NCBI GenBank assembly: GCA_019828595.1
Contig: JAHQRK010000009.1
Coordinates: 2,232,001 to 2,296,000 of the forward strand
Direction: 5' to 3'
From: Aphanomyces cochlioides
Lineage: Eukaryota > Oomycota > Saprolegniomycetes > Saprolegniales > Verrucalvaceae
DNA length: 64,000 nucleotides
Positions 34,001 through 44,077 of this stretch are shown one piece after another (position 1 is the stretch's first letter; each line of letters begins with the position of its first letter). The notes under the pieces were generated by a model. The model was not told the origin of the DNA. It did no database searches and saw only the letters and a program-made list of their open reading frames with translations. Both the position numbers and the translations under genes were made by a program.

Positions 34001-35614
34001 AAAGATCGTCGAGCCACCCATGCTGTCAATGATGACATCTTTCCTGGGAATCGGCGTTTGCGCCGGGATGGTGGCTGCGTTCAGCTTGTTATAAGCATGA
34101 ACGATTCGCCAAGAGCCGCTAGGCTTCTTGACGCAGAAGGTCGGACTCGAGTGTGGCGACGTACTCTCCCGTACGTGCCCCGCCTTCTTACGTGCAGCGA
34201 AGAATGAGTCGATGAACTCGACTTGCTCACGTGGTAGTGGCCACTGTCGAGTGACACACCACTTTGTCTCTGGCGTCAAGTCAATCTCATGACGCACGCC
34301 CTTGTCCTTGGGCAGTCTCGCGGGAACTTCCTCCGGGAAGACATCCCCGTATTCCTTCACGAGGGGGTAAAACGGGCTCGTTCGGAGCCTATCCCATACG
34401 CGAGAGTGTGCTGGCGGTGTCTCGCCAGCTACGTCCGGATCCTCCGCGGACGTCGTATAGAGGTCAATCTCGTCAACACTCTGTATCACTGCGATACTGG
34501 TGATGCGCTGGGAGCGCAGAGCACTTCTAAACTCGGCAAAGCTCATCTCTTCGAGCTTGCATATTTCTTCAGCAGACACGGGCAGCGTCGGCATAGGACT
34601 GCGCTCCAACGCATCCTCTTCAACAATCACGTCTCCGTGCACTCGGTCCGTCGGTGCACTCGCGAAGGAGACTTTAAGCCCGGTCCGTTGGGCATTACTC
34701 TTGTACACAGGCAACCCAGTCCGTCGGGTGTTTGCCCAAGTGTTGTTGAAGGCCTGAAGGCCGATATCTTCCTTGGAAGACATAGGACCGCCCTGGCGTG
34801 TCGACTTTCCCGTAGCCGGGAGCTGACGCAGCGTAGCTAACTGCTCATCGCCAGCTGGCGAGGGGATGGGCTCATTACTCTCCATGCCCATATGGCTTTT
34901 GAGAAAGTCGGGGCTGACCTCATGGATGGTCTTGGCCCGCCAGTTTATGCAGGGCTGGTGTTTCTCCAACCAGCCCATGCCTAGGATGAGGTCCCAGCGC
35001 TAATCTAGGTCTATAACGAAGTAGTCTTCAAGACTACTGAATGTACCAACCTGTGTTAACAGGCGCGCTGATCTCTTGGGTGCGGTCACTACCGACCCAT
35101 CACCCAACTTGACGCGCACAGTCTCAGTCAGAGACGTGCCGCTGTCGACCTCGGCATAGAGGCTCGCATTCTCTTCGAGCGTCTGTCGACGGGCAAATTT
35201 CTTCGACGCTCCACAGTCGATTAAGACTCGGAGCTTTCGGGAGAAGCCCTCCACGGGCATCTCGACATGCAGCATCGTAGTATGCTGTCCCAGTTGACAC
35301 AGTAATGTGTCAGAGGCTAGGTTCTGACGAACAGGCGGTATGCCGGAACGCTCTTCATCAGAGCCTAGAGTTGTCCCAGTAGGTCGCCTCGGCCTACTGG
35401 GAGTTCTCTTTCCCCTGACGATGGCCGTAGCCACGCCCACGCCAACGATAGGCGCCACCGCGCGAGCGGTGTGTGGAGTAATTCGGGTTCTTCCTCGCCT
35501 GTGAAGGCTGAGGGCATTTTCTTGCGAAGTGACCAGTCTGGCCACAATTGAAACAGCGGCGCTCTTCACCAGAGGCCGCTTCCATTCGCGAGATCTCCAT
35601 GTCTGCTGAGACAT
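31031..35614 (-). pseudogene. pol: gypsy pol: protease, reverse transcriptase, RNase H, integrase; one internal TAG
   Basis: The frame starts inside gag, in the +1 frame relative to it. Residues near LRVLIDCGASKKF give the aspartic protease site (DCGA). A TAG at 35000-35002 interrupts before ILGMGWLEKHQPCINW, and the frame then runs 1,315 codons unbroken. RT motifs are FSTIDLRDGFYQI and YFDD (about residue 391 of the long frame). RNase H has VVCDASVRAIGC and YTDHASLRTAV. Integrase has an HHCC zinc region (HFGREK...CGVCQAVK), then MDFIFGLP, SDRDSRF and HPESDGQTERAN for the catalytic Asp, Asp and Glu. The long Ser/Arg-rich tail after GKLKRHIPQ overlaps antisense ORF 2. Only one stop separates it from an intact pol. 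Confidence 0.92.
31081..31647 (+). CDS. Antisense ORF 2: SR-rich then coiled coil, overlapping the end of pol
   Basis: The frame opens just after a TAG/acceptor-like site (GTCCGTAG, 31073-31080). It reads an Arg/Ser-rich segment (HRAPRSRSRSTEPEAKRSRR), then long heptad-like helices (LYQLRDEVAELTRQLGH, LQDIQDELQTEREKRH, SSELELLVERLAKERDRV), and stops at 31647. On the opposite strand this DNA is the low-complexity tail of pol. The helical coding pattern on the plus strand looks more protein-like than the sense tail. No upstream Met lies in the same frame, so it would need splicing from an upstream exon such as 30372-30965. Confidence 0.4.
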   Translation, partial: EPPPNFAPGGDTRGRAGPSAARQSARRHRAPRSRSRSTEPEAKRSRREAGRSPSRDRPRYALDEHLYQLRDEVAELTRQLGHSDQEFEGRLQDIQDELQTEREKRHDLQSRFEKMSKLCEQHAATAEGLKNWARAMDVHRECFYKKSSELELLVERLAKERDRVDAHLQALYSKIQQDYVPFEELKKG

Positions 35615-36533
35615 CGGGGGATACGCCGGAAGAGCGCGCCAAGCCGCGCGAATGTTCCGTGTTCAGCGCGATGCTGATTGCCTCATTGAACCTCTGAGGC
35701 TGCAAACGGAAAAGCTCGTCACGAGCTGGGCCTTGATTCAGGCCGTACATAAAGACCGAGACTCGACCGATCTCGTCGATCTTGTAGGAGTTCTCGAAGG
35801 ACCCGAGGATGGAACGAAGTTCGTTCACGAACTCCTGAATAGTCCCCTTGCCTTGTTTGGCTTGGTTGAACTTTGCTCGAAAGCGCATTTCGACGTTCGA
35901 GTGAACGTACTGCTCCTTGAGTTGTTCAATGAAGGATTCGAACGTGGGGAAAGCCTCGTCGTCCAACATGTGAAGGTTGTAGGCCCAGTCCCAGGCCCGT
36001 CCTTGCAAGTTGGATAGCGCGAAAGCAACGCGTAATGTCTCGTTCGTTATGAGCTGGGCGCGAAGGGCGAGTTTCACTTCGGAAACCCAGCGGAACAGGT
36101 GCTCGTCCGCGGCACCGCCATATTTTGACACTTCGAGCTTCAGAGGTCGGTCACGCGACACTCTGGAGTCGATGAAGATAACGTCAATTCCCGGTGAGGG
36201 GTTTTCGGATCGTTTGGCTTGGCTAGCCAGGTCCCTGTTGGACTCTTCAAGGCTGGCGATCTTTGCCGTGGCCTTCAACAGGTCTGCTTCGTAGAGCAAC
36301 GCCGCCTCTTCTTGAGTGCGTTGCGCAGCGGCATGGGCCGCTGACTGCGCGGTTGCTTCGCCATGCAGGCGGAAGCTCTCAATGACTATGATCTGGTCTT
36401 GCGGCTTCACCCCACTGAACAATCCCCGAACGATGTTCTCGGAGATGAAGCGAAGCAGCTCGGTCAGAGTAGCTTGCTGTTCGGGTGAGAAGTGGGAAAC
36501 GTCGATTGTCGACGTCGCGGGCGCAGCGTCCAT
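35394..36533 (-). CDS. gag: gypsy gag polyprotein
   Basis: 379 residues starting MDAAPATSTIDVSHF. A helical N-terminal part with an Ala/Glu-rich coiled segment is followed by the retrotransposon-gag fold (ALSNLQGRAWDWAYNL, FIEQLKEQYVHSNVEMRFR, NELRSILGSF). A CCHC zinc knuckle (CFNCGQTGHFARKCP) lies near residues 333-347, then an Arg/Gly-rich tail. Gag packages the element RNA and forms the particle. The ATG lies about 13 bp past the primer-binding site, and the frame is intact. Confidence 0.92.
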   Translation of the reverse strand: MDAAPATSTIDVSHFSPEQQATLTELLRFISENIVRGLFSGVKPQDQIIVIESFRLHGEATAQSAAHAAAQRTQEEAALLYEADLLKATAKIASLEESNRDLASQAKRSENPSPGIDVIFIDSRVSRDRPLKLEVSKYGGAADEHLFRWVSEVKLALRAQLITNETLRVAFALSNLQGRAWDWAYNLHMLDDEAFPTFESFIEQLKEQYVHSNVEMRFRAKFNQAKQGKGTIQEFVNELRSILGSFENSYKIDEIGRVSVFMYGLNQGPARDELFRLQPQRFNEAISIALNTEHSRGLARSSGVSPDVSADMEISRMEAASGEERRCFNCGQTGHFARKCPQPSQARKNPNYSTHRSRGGAYRWRGRGYGHRQGKENSQ

Positions 36534-36549
36534 GGTCCTGGACGAACTA

Positions 36550-36560
36550 GAGTGCTACCA
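36550..36560 (-). promoter_or_regulatory. Primer-binding site of the gypsy element
   Basis: Two bases inside the 5' LTR the minus strand reads TGGTAGCACTC, complementary to a tRNA 3' end finishing in CCA. The tRNA identity was not determined. Confidence 0.6.
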
Positions 36561-36562
36561 GG

Positions 36563-36825
36563 TGTAACCGGGCGCAGAGGATATCAGGCGCGTGTGAACT
36601 GCGACTGAAGTGTAAGAGTGAATTAAACTTAAAGCAACCTAAGTCTTGTTCGTATCTTGTTTCCCGTTGGCTATCGCACAGCCTCGCTAGGAGCTTCAAC
36701 TTCTGTGGCCTCCCAAGGCCAGTCGTTCACACAGCAGAGCACGCGGAACCGGTACTGCAGGGTGCCAGGTCTGTTCACAGACCGCGCCTTCATCTTATGT
36801 ACCTGCCAGACATGGCATGGTTACA
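36563..36825 (-). repeat. 5' LTR of the gypsy element
   Basis: 263 bp, pairing with 29959-30221. Differences lie near the AATTAAA word, at GCACGCGGAACCGG, at GGGTGCC and at GGCATGG. Confidence 0.93.
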
Positions 36826-37339
36826 GTTCCGCTCCGATCTACTTGATCCAAATTGATGCACTTTGTCATAAACTCTTCAAGATGTTCACAAGCAGCAATC
36901 TGGTTACCCCATTTGAACACAGAAAGTGTAAATGTTTCTCGTCGATGCTTGGCCAGAATGCGTTGAATTTCGGCGTTGGGGCAAGGTGGCACAACCTTCT
37001 TCTTGTACCGCAGCGAATGTACTTGTCAATAATATCTATGGTCGGCGTCATGGCTGATGCGCACCATTGCGGGGGATTTCCACTCATTTCAGCAGCGTTT
37101 TCGAGGTGAGATGCACAAATTTCCCAAATCTTTGACTTCATCGTGCTCCAGTCATCGCCTTGAATGATGTGAGTTCCAAGATTCTTGCCAGTTGAGAGAC
37201 GCTGATTGACAGTTTCTTTAAGACGTGCCTCCACTGAGATGATGAGAAGAGGCTCGTGCGTGGTCGGGGTTACTTGGTTGAGTCGTGGGCTTCTGCGTCT
37301 CTGTGGCTGTTGAGGTGAGCTTGTTGGCGTGTCGCTCAT
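36826..37339 (-). pseudogene. 5' half of a gene split by the gypsy element
   Basis: Starts MSDTPTSSPQQPQRRRSPRL at 37339 and reads EARLKETVNQRLSTGKNLG and WSTMKSKIWEICASHLENA, then PPQWCASAMTPTIDIIDKY. A frameshift near 36985 moves to the frame PNAEIQRILAKHRRETF and EEFMTKCINLDQVDRSG, which runs into the LTR. The rest of the gene is at 29486-29958. The protein is not recognised. A basic Ser/Pro N-terminus and helical body suggest a nuclear or DNA-associated protein of a mobile element, but this is only inference. Confidence 0.6.
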
Positions 37340-37373
37340 ATCGCAATTCCAGTAATGATCTTCGTCCACCCGC

Positions 37374-38949
37374 TTAACAGGGACGTGATTCAACAAGACC
37401 AAGCATGAGCTTGGTGTGCTTCAATTCAACGAGTTCAAGTGGAAAAATCGAGTGAAGTTTAATGATTGGACGGATACAGACTATGAACAATCTATCAAGC
37501 TCATCTAAAATGAAGCTCTCAAGACTGGAATCACTCGTTGGTTGTGCTGAATGCTCAGATCCCGAACTCACTGCCTCAAGTTCGAGTCTAAACATTTCTC
37601 CGAGCGACTCGTGATTGTACAATCTAAGTTCGTTGTCGTCCCCCATGATACACCGGACGAAACTCTTCTGAATGATGGCAGAGGTAACTTGCTTCCACGA
37701 TCGTTTGACCCATGCACCATACAGTACATGCGACTGTGCCTTCACTCGGCCGCCGCGTGTTGTCTCAAATGGCCCATTAGCCTTCCACACATCAATTTCT
37801 TTGGACAACTCAGTTGTCACTGTCTTGAACCATGATACATCGGCAGGCTGTAGGTAGGCAGTAAGGCCTCCAGGGATAACGGCAAAAAGAATGTTGCTTG
37901 CACGCAGATGCTCTTTCACTTTCTTGCTAATATGACTTCGAGCACTGTCAAACACCAAAAGCAATGGACGTGAATGGAATCGGAAGTTGAAATCAACAAA
38001 CTGGATAAACACATCGGAGTTCATCCATGCATTCTTGACAGGGCACAGGCACAGGCCGTCTTTTTCCACAATTGATTCTTCTCTCAATTCAGCAGGTTTG
38101 ACCAAAATGAATGGCTTCTTCTTTTGACCATCGGCATTAGCACAAAAGACCGCAGTTACACGTCCCTTTTCAAATCCAAAGGAACTGATTGGTACGTCGC
38201 GCGCACCACGAATATCAATAGTGGATTGCTTGTTGTGTTCAAAGAAGACAGCCAACTCATCGAGGTTGTAAATGGAGTTTTTCGGTACGTTGTACTCCAG
38301 AATAATGCTTCTCACGTGACTATAGAATGACACAGCCCGTTCAATGATCTCGTTGTCTGTCAAGATTGGCTTACGCGTGGCTTGTCATTGAACGAAGTCA
38401 TGCCTGTCGAGAAATCGTTGGAGCCATCCCTCGCTGCATCCGAGATCAATGTCCAGCTCGCTCGCGAGTTGTCGAGCCCAAGCCATTATCATCGAGCGAG
38501 TAACTCTATGGTGTAGAGAGAGTTCAAACAAGACTTGCTCGTACAAGAGGTCTTCATGTTCTTCACTGGTAATGTGTCGTCCACCTCCTTCCATCCTCTT
38601 GGCTTTCGGTGCATGAGCTCAATTAGCTGGTCCTTCTGTTTGATCCATCGTTTGATACATGAGCGAGCGACATTAAACTTCTTAGCAGATCTTGTGATGT
38701 TTGTGTGTTCAGCGAAACATATCGCTTCCCTTTGGTGTCAACGGGTACTGATTTGCGAAGGCCCATTCTTGTTGCGACTGAGTGAATGGCAGGGAAACTC
38801 ACTTCATCTAATACCTTGTTAATATTATATCGACACAATTTGGCAATAATAAATGTTAAGAGGTATTTCAAATAGTAGCCCCCCATGGGTGTGCTTCTAA
38901 CGCAGTAGTGCATGAGCTTCAATTTGCAAGAATACAGTAATTGCACCAA
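37374..38949 (-). pseudogene. pogo/Tigger-type (DDE_1) transposase, broken
   Basis: Catalytic part (38363-37374): SIYNLDELAVFF (first Asp), RPLLLVFDSARSHIS (second Asp) and LTAYLQPADVSWFK (third Asp), the DDxD pattern of pogo-like DDE_1 transposases. Upstream, 38594-38385 carries a CENP-B-like helix-turn-helix (HRVTRSMIMAWARQLASE, then SEGWLQRFLDRHDF). A TGA after FVQ lies in frame between the two parts. Further upstream another frame has NITRSAKKFNVARSCIKRWI, the first helix-turn-helix. At least one nonsense codon and one frameshift make it a pseudogene. The element ends were not found. Confidence 0.8.
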
Positions 38950-39132
38950 AATCCGGATAATAGGTGTTGTTCACACATCGGCATGCTTGGTAATTCTACG
39001 TAGTAGCTACTAAAGTGCATTTAGTAGTGCTAAAGTACACGACAAACACACGCCAAAACACACACAAATCGATTTGAAAAATCGATTCAATGAACCGGTG
39101 ATTCGAATTTTGAATCGAAAAGACAACAATTA

Positions 39133-41080
39133 CAGATAAAGTCATTGAAACTCGAACACTAGGGTATACATTTTTCCATATAATAATATATTAGAAGATT
39201 CACGATTCTTGACGATATTTTTTACACATAAAATTCAAGAAAAAAAATATTTCAAACACAACATTTGATTGGTCTAAAAAGACCAATATTATGAAAATTT
39301 TTAACTAATCAAAGTTTTTTATTTATGAGAAAAGTTGTCCTCAGCCGGAGCCGGAGGACCAATTCAAAATGACTGGTATGTTAAATTGGAGTCTATTTTT
39401 CAGTCTGAGGATACCTCCGCGGAAACGTGGTTTGTTAGGAAAGCCTGCGAAATGCAGGGGGACTAGCAATTGTAGCTGGAAACAGTGAGGGGTGAAGTAT
39501 TAGCATGGGGCCCTGGGAGAATTCCTGGAGGCAGTGCGCTTTTTTTATATTTGACATATTTGTCATCATGTATTTATGCATAAGCCATGTTAACTCTCTA
39601 TAACTCAACAATACAAGGCAAGGACTTTTCAAAAGTGTGGACGACAGTCGTCTCCTTCACTTTGTGCCACATATTGACAGCTCTTTCAGCAAGTTTCAAT
39701 CGCTTTTCATGTGAGGTGTGAACTTTGACCTCGCGAATATATTCCGCCCTACAAAGCGACTTAAGGGACCCATTATTGGCACATCCAAAGGCTGCATGAC
39801 ACTTGTCGAGTTGGCCGGCAAGCCAACCAGCTCAACTGATCCTTCAAGATCATGCTCCATGCAATGCAATGCCCGCGGGGACACGTGCGCCTTGAAGTTG
39901 TCGACAACCAGCAGGGTCGGGCCTTCGATCTCAGGCATGATAACTTCCATGAGATATTGTCTCCATACTCGAGAGTCCATGTAAGCGCGCCTTTGTACTG
40001 CATAAACAGCACCAGGAGGTAGCCGGGGAAATTCTCTCGTCTCAATCATTCCACCTGGCTGACCTTTGAAAATAATCATGGGTGGCAACTTTCGTCCTAC
40101 ACATATATCAGTTCCTGTCAAGCTCCAAATTACCACCAGCCCGTATCCCAAGGACAACGGTCGCCCTCTCTGAGTGCTTCGAGGACCCTTTCACCCTCGA
40201 TGATCCACCAACTCTTGACAAAGTCTTCCGTGAACTCATCGTGTAAGTCAGTGGCGTTTCATCGACATTGTTGATATCTGATCCAGGTGTTGTCATGTGG
40301 GACATCCAAAACGACGACGCAAAACTTGATTGCTTCTCGGTCATTTCCAGCGTACTCACCTTGGAATGACATGGCACTCTGAAGCTGAATTTGTGCCTTT
40401 TTGCAAATCTTGAGCACCAACGAAGAATTGCATTGTACGTTGTGTCCATGCTCCAGTCACCAAATCGTTGACAAACCCATTCGTCGTGACTTTCGATTAG
40501 CCATTGGGGCATCATGCTTGTTGTAAGAATTTCTTCTCTCGCCCTTGTTTGGTCCATCCACATAATCAAATCATCAGCAAATGATACGTCTTCGGGTCGC
40601 CCTTTTTTCGTCAGAGTGGTGTACCCGCCACGCCCCGTGGCACTGAGGTACTCACCTTCTCTTGTCTTCCATCCAGCAAATGTTCCAAGCGGTATGTTCT
40701 TGAGTTTGCAGAACTTCCGCACACTTGTCTTAGAAGTTCTGGTTGCATACTCGTTCAGAAGCTTTTGAATCTCGCAAACTCTGTAGCTCTTCTGGTGGCG
40801 ATGAGCTATCCCTTTGGCGGGCATTTCAAAAGGATTTGAATGTTAGCGCATGTCACTTTTGATGGAATTGAATTAGCCAATAGAATTTGAATACATATTC
40901 AGCGCAGCTAATCGCATTGCATGCTTTCACTTATTTCAGCAAATCGAATTTTACTCACACAACAAATCTTATTGGCTGAAATGTGCAAATATTAAAATAG
41001 TGATCCATTGGTTTGGTTTATTCTATTGGGCAAATTTTTAATCATTTTTTGAGGTGTTCGAGTTTCAATGACTTTATCTG
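39133..41080 (-). mobile_element. pogo-type DNA transposon with 27-bp inverted repeats
   Basis: A perfect 27-bp inverted repeat starting CAGATAAAGTCATTGAAACT stands at 39133-39159 and, inverted, at 41054-41080. TA flanks both ends (39131-39132, 41081-41082), as in pogo/Tc1 elements. The element is 1,948 bp and contains one transposase gene with a frameshift. The first 500 bp are AT-rich and non-coding. Confidence 0.85.
39696..40824 (-). pseudogene. pogo-type transposase with one frameshift
   Basis: Reads from MPAKGIAHRHQKSYRVCEI (40824). N-terminal helix-turn-helix regions are SKTSVRKFCKLKNIPLGTFAGW and TTYNAILRWCSRFAKRHKF. The DDE_1 core begins with DINNVDETPLTY (first Asp). Near 40130 the frame shifts by one base in the stretch VVLG...LTGTDICVGRK. 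The second frame holds PTLLVVDNFKAHVS (second Asp) and NSTSVMQPLDVPIMG (third Asp), ending at 39696. All catalytic positions are kept, so a single indel separates it from an open frame. It lies inside the 27-bp terminal repeats. Confidence 0.82.
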
Positions 41081-41082
41081 TA

Positions 41083-41940
41083 ATTCACGACAAAAGATTA
41101 GGGTAACGTAATGGTTTCATGTACCATAAGAAACGCAAATATTAGATCACTTAAGATATAACCGAGTGCGCAGTTATGATGCAGGTCCAGCTTGTTGTTC
41201 TGAAATGCCACTCCAGGAGATTAGATGAATATGGAACTAACAATAAGGTCTAGCAAGTTTAGTCTACGAACTTCGAGTTGGCCGAACGCAGGACATTTTG
41301 AGACCAAAGTGCCGAACAACATTGACGTTGCCGCTCGTACCGACGCGAGAAGTACCTACAAGTAGAGATTTCGATGCGAGGCCCACAGATCTCGAGTGAT
41401 TTATCCAAGTGGTGTTTCTGCCATTGTTGCAAGTCATGGAGATATACTTTGCTCCCAAATCCCATTCTTGTCGGACCTACGGCTCTCGACCGCTTAGAGC
41501 TCTCGAGTAACGACAAGATGTGAAGCCGAGAAGTGTCATCTTCCTCGGCCATCATCCATGGATTCAATGGGGCGAAGGTTAACATGATGATGGATGGGAG
41601 CCAGCAACGGCATAGCGAGCAATATTCCCAGGAATCCCCACGACTACTGGTCTAGCGAATATCCACATTCCACTCGAGGATACACTTGCACCCTCACGCT
41701 CGTCTATCGGAATGCACACGATCGATGTTCACTAGCCTTGAACTTTGGCTTAGCCCCAGACAATTGCACGACCGCTCGTCGTAACGAGTGCGCCATCCTG
41801 GAGTTTATGAAGCTGTTTTGCAGCAACGGTGAATTGGAAAGTGTAGAGGAGACATACAATTAGGCAGGAAAATATTCCCAAGCACTGCTCGAAGGAAGTC
41901 TCAAAGATCGTCCAAAGCGAGTGCATTTGGTCCATGTCGC
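41083..41940. other. Intergenic, no gene recognised
   Basis: Between the pogo element and the SSP gene. Short frames on both strands lack recognisable features. Confidence 0.4.
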
Positions 41941-42396
41941 TTAGACGCGGCGAGGAGCGCGGGTCTTGATGTGCTTGGCGCGCTTGTTGTCGTTGAAAGC
42001 CTGGACAGCGTTCAACTTTGGCACGGCGTTCTTGACCTTTTCGACACCGCTCGAGACGTGTTCGAGGCGAGCGCATTCCTTGTCAATGTACGAATCCATG
42101 GACGACTTGAAGGTCAAGATGGACGCGCTCACACCGCCGACAGCCAATGCAGCGGGGGTTTGGCCAGCGCAACGGAGACCAACGCCAACGGCAGCGACAA
42201 TCGTGGCGCAGTTGTTGCCCCATTGGGACACCTTGTGCTTGATCGCTTCCTTCTTGCACTTGCCCTTGGAGTCCTTGACGACAATCTTTTGGAAAATGGG
42301 GGTCAACGCCGTGTCGGCAAACATTTGACGCGACTCAACGCACACGAACGACGTCAAAGCGAGCAAGAGGCAAGCGAAGATTGTAAGGCGGGACAT
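41941..42396 (-). CDS. Small secreted cysteine protein SSP-D
   Basis: 151 residues. The signal peptide is MSRLTIFACLLLALTSFVC, ending at VES. The mature part follows the family: RQMFADTAL, VVKDSKGKCKKEAIKHKV, NNCATIVAAVGVGLRC, LAVGGVSASI, DSYIDKECARLEHVSSGV and PKLNAVQAF, then a basic tail. All four cysteines are present. The upstream minus strand has GTCATTGCGCAATTTACT about 37-20 bp before the ATG, a close match to the Inr+FPR oomycete core promoter. No function is known. Confidence 0.85.
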   Translation of the reverse strand: MSRLTIFACLLLALTSFVCVESRQMFADTALTPIFQKIVVKDSKGKCKKEAIKHKVSQWGNNCATIVAAVGVGLRCAGQTPAALAVGGVSASILTFKSSMDSYIDKECARLEHVSSGVEKVKNAVPKLNAVQAFNDNKRAKHIKTRAPRRV

Positions 42397-42404
42397 ACTT
42401 CACG

Positions 42405-42435
42405 AGATTCGAGTAAATTGCGCAATGACCACGAG
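42405..42435 (-). promoter_or_regulatory. Inr/FPR-like core promoter of SSP-D
   Basis: On the minus strand GGTCATTGCGCAATTTACTC fits TCATTYY plus CAWTTT closely and lies just upstream of the start codon, so the mRNA leader would be very short. Confidence 0.6.
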
Positions 42436-43612
42436 CATCCATTGAGATCATGTCGTCCATCATGCGATGCCATAAGCGTTGGCTGCGTTCATCTGTAGCT
42501 AATGCGAGATTATTCCCCCCATGTGTTTGTCGACAATCGTTGGATGGTTTCCGCTTTGTAACATTTCGCGAAGAGTCGACGCGACTTCCGCGAGACTGAG
42601 AGATGTCCCCGCCAATCCAAGATGACTTATTGCCGCAAACTATCCACAGACGATGCTAGTGGTGACGCTAATTAGTTGGCCACGTTGATTATAAAGAGGA
42701 TAAGCCAGTCGATCAAGTTATCGCTAGCTGACGAGGATAGATGGCAAAGAGTGGCAAAGTTTGCGTTATATGTCGTCTCTCCATCTGGATGGAATCAACA
42801 CTTGGCGGAGTGTGAAAGGAAGTGTTACACGCGCGGCGACAGATTGCAACGATCCATTCGACAAATTGCAAAGTTATCCATGTGCGTTCGACCATGGGAA
42901 GTTGCCGTCCGACTACGCCTATGCGACGCCGTCTACTGCAAGTCTTTACTACAAGCAGCTTATGCCGCATTAGTTGTCGAGCTATGGCATCTCTCTGGAT
43001 CGTTATCTTGGCTGTGATAGTCTTTCGTGGCCGTGCTACATCTACTGCCTCTACGTAGTCGCCAATGTGATGACAGTGACGACAGCCAACTCGAAATATA
43101 TTTCAAACATGGCGAAGCTTACGCTCCTCGTAGAGAGAGAGAGCGGTGAATTCGACGTCAAGAGGATAATCCAACTCGTGAATTTACAGCTTAATGCGAC
43201 GAGGAAGAGGCCACGAAGATCGAGTCTGCGTGTCATCCATGGAGAATTTCGACGACATACAGTCGTGAGCCACCACGCATGTCGTACGAGCAGTGTATCA
43301 TCTAGGCAAACAAACTTCCAAGAACTTTTTCACCATGGGAACGTGGAGGATTTCGACGCGATTGCCACCTGGCTAGACGTCGCATATCAGCAAGACGTGG
43401 CGAGGAAATCCACCTTCTTCACGCTCTTCTCCACCATCCATTCGTGTCCTCCAAAGACAGCTCTCTCGAATTCGTCTTCTATACGTGATATCAAGGCAAA
43501 CCCCACGAGATTCGCGCTATAAAGCTGTGGATGACTGGAGCGATAGACAAAGAGAGTGTAGATGTTGAGACCCATGGATTCATTACAAGGAGCTCGAGAG
43601 CTAGTTGAGCGC
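42436..43612. other. Interval between two SSP genes
   Basis: A plus-strand frame at 42974-43522 (182 codons) is open, but it has no signal peptide, domain or codon pattern that convinces me. Otherwise no gene recognised. Confidence 0.3.
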
Positions 43613-44077
43613 TTAGGCGCGGAGGCCACGAGCACCGACATTGCGGCGAACGGCGGCTTTTTGCTTGTTGTCGTTGAATGCGCCGACGGCATTGAGCTTG
43701 GGCCGAGCCTTCTTGACTTTTTCCACGCCGCCAGCCACAACCTTGAGACGCGCGCATTCCTTCTCAATGTACGAGTTCATTTGCTCCTTGAAACTTGCGA
43801 TGGAGGTGCCGACACCGCCGACAACGACCGAGGCAGTCGTTTGCTTATCGCAGAGAAGGCCAACGGCGACTGCAGCAGCCACAGCGGCACAACTGTTGCC
43901 CCACTTGCTCACGGTATGCTTCATCGCTTCCTTCTTGCATTCGCCCTTGGAATCCTTGACGAGGATCTTCTTGTAAATGGGAGCCAAGAGAGCGTCGTTG
44001 AACATCGCAGTCGATTCCACGCACACGAACGACGTGAGCGCGACCAAGAGGCAGAGAAGCAAGCTAGAGCGGACCAT
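43613..44077 (-). CDS. Small secreted cysteine protein SSP-E
   Basis: 154 residues from the MVRSSLLLCLLVALTS start at 44077. Thirty in-frame codons further upstream overlap the promoter and would bury the signal peptide. The mature part has FNDALLAPIYKKILVKD, four cysteines (ECKKE, NSCAA, GLLC, ECARL), an Ala/Gly/Val-rich core (VAAAVAVGLLC, VVVGGVGTSI) and PKLNAVGAF. It ends in a basic tail. SSP-D and SSP-E share NDNK near the C-terminus and the KDSKG form of the loop, so they are sister copies. The upstream minus strand has GTGCAATTTTGCG as an FPR-like word. Confidence 0.85.
   Translation of the reverse strand: MVRSSLLLCLLVALTSFVCVESTAMFNDALLAPIYKKILVKDSKGECKKEAMKHTVSKWGNSCAAVAAAVAVGLLCDKQTTASVVVGGVGTSIASFKEQMNSYIEKECARLKVVAGGVEKVKKARPKLNAVGAFNDNKQKAAVRRNVGARGLRA

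Larger units (their letters stand above)
29959..36825 (-). mobile_element. Ty3/gypsy LTR retrotransposon, nearly complete
   Basis: A 6,867-bp element reading right to left: LTR (36563-36825), primer-binding site, gag, protease-RT-RNaseH-integrase, a 3' region with antisense frames, LTR (29959-30221). LTRs begin TGTAAC and end GTTACA and are 263 bp each with about eight differences by eye, so insertion is fairly old on a 3% scale. The flanking 5 bp, gctcc (29954-29958) and gttcc (36826-36830), match at 4 of 5 and are likely the target duplication. The order RT before integrase defines Ty3/gypsy. A TAG in pol argues this copy is defective unless it is read through. Confidence 0.93.
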
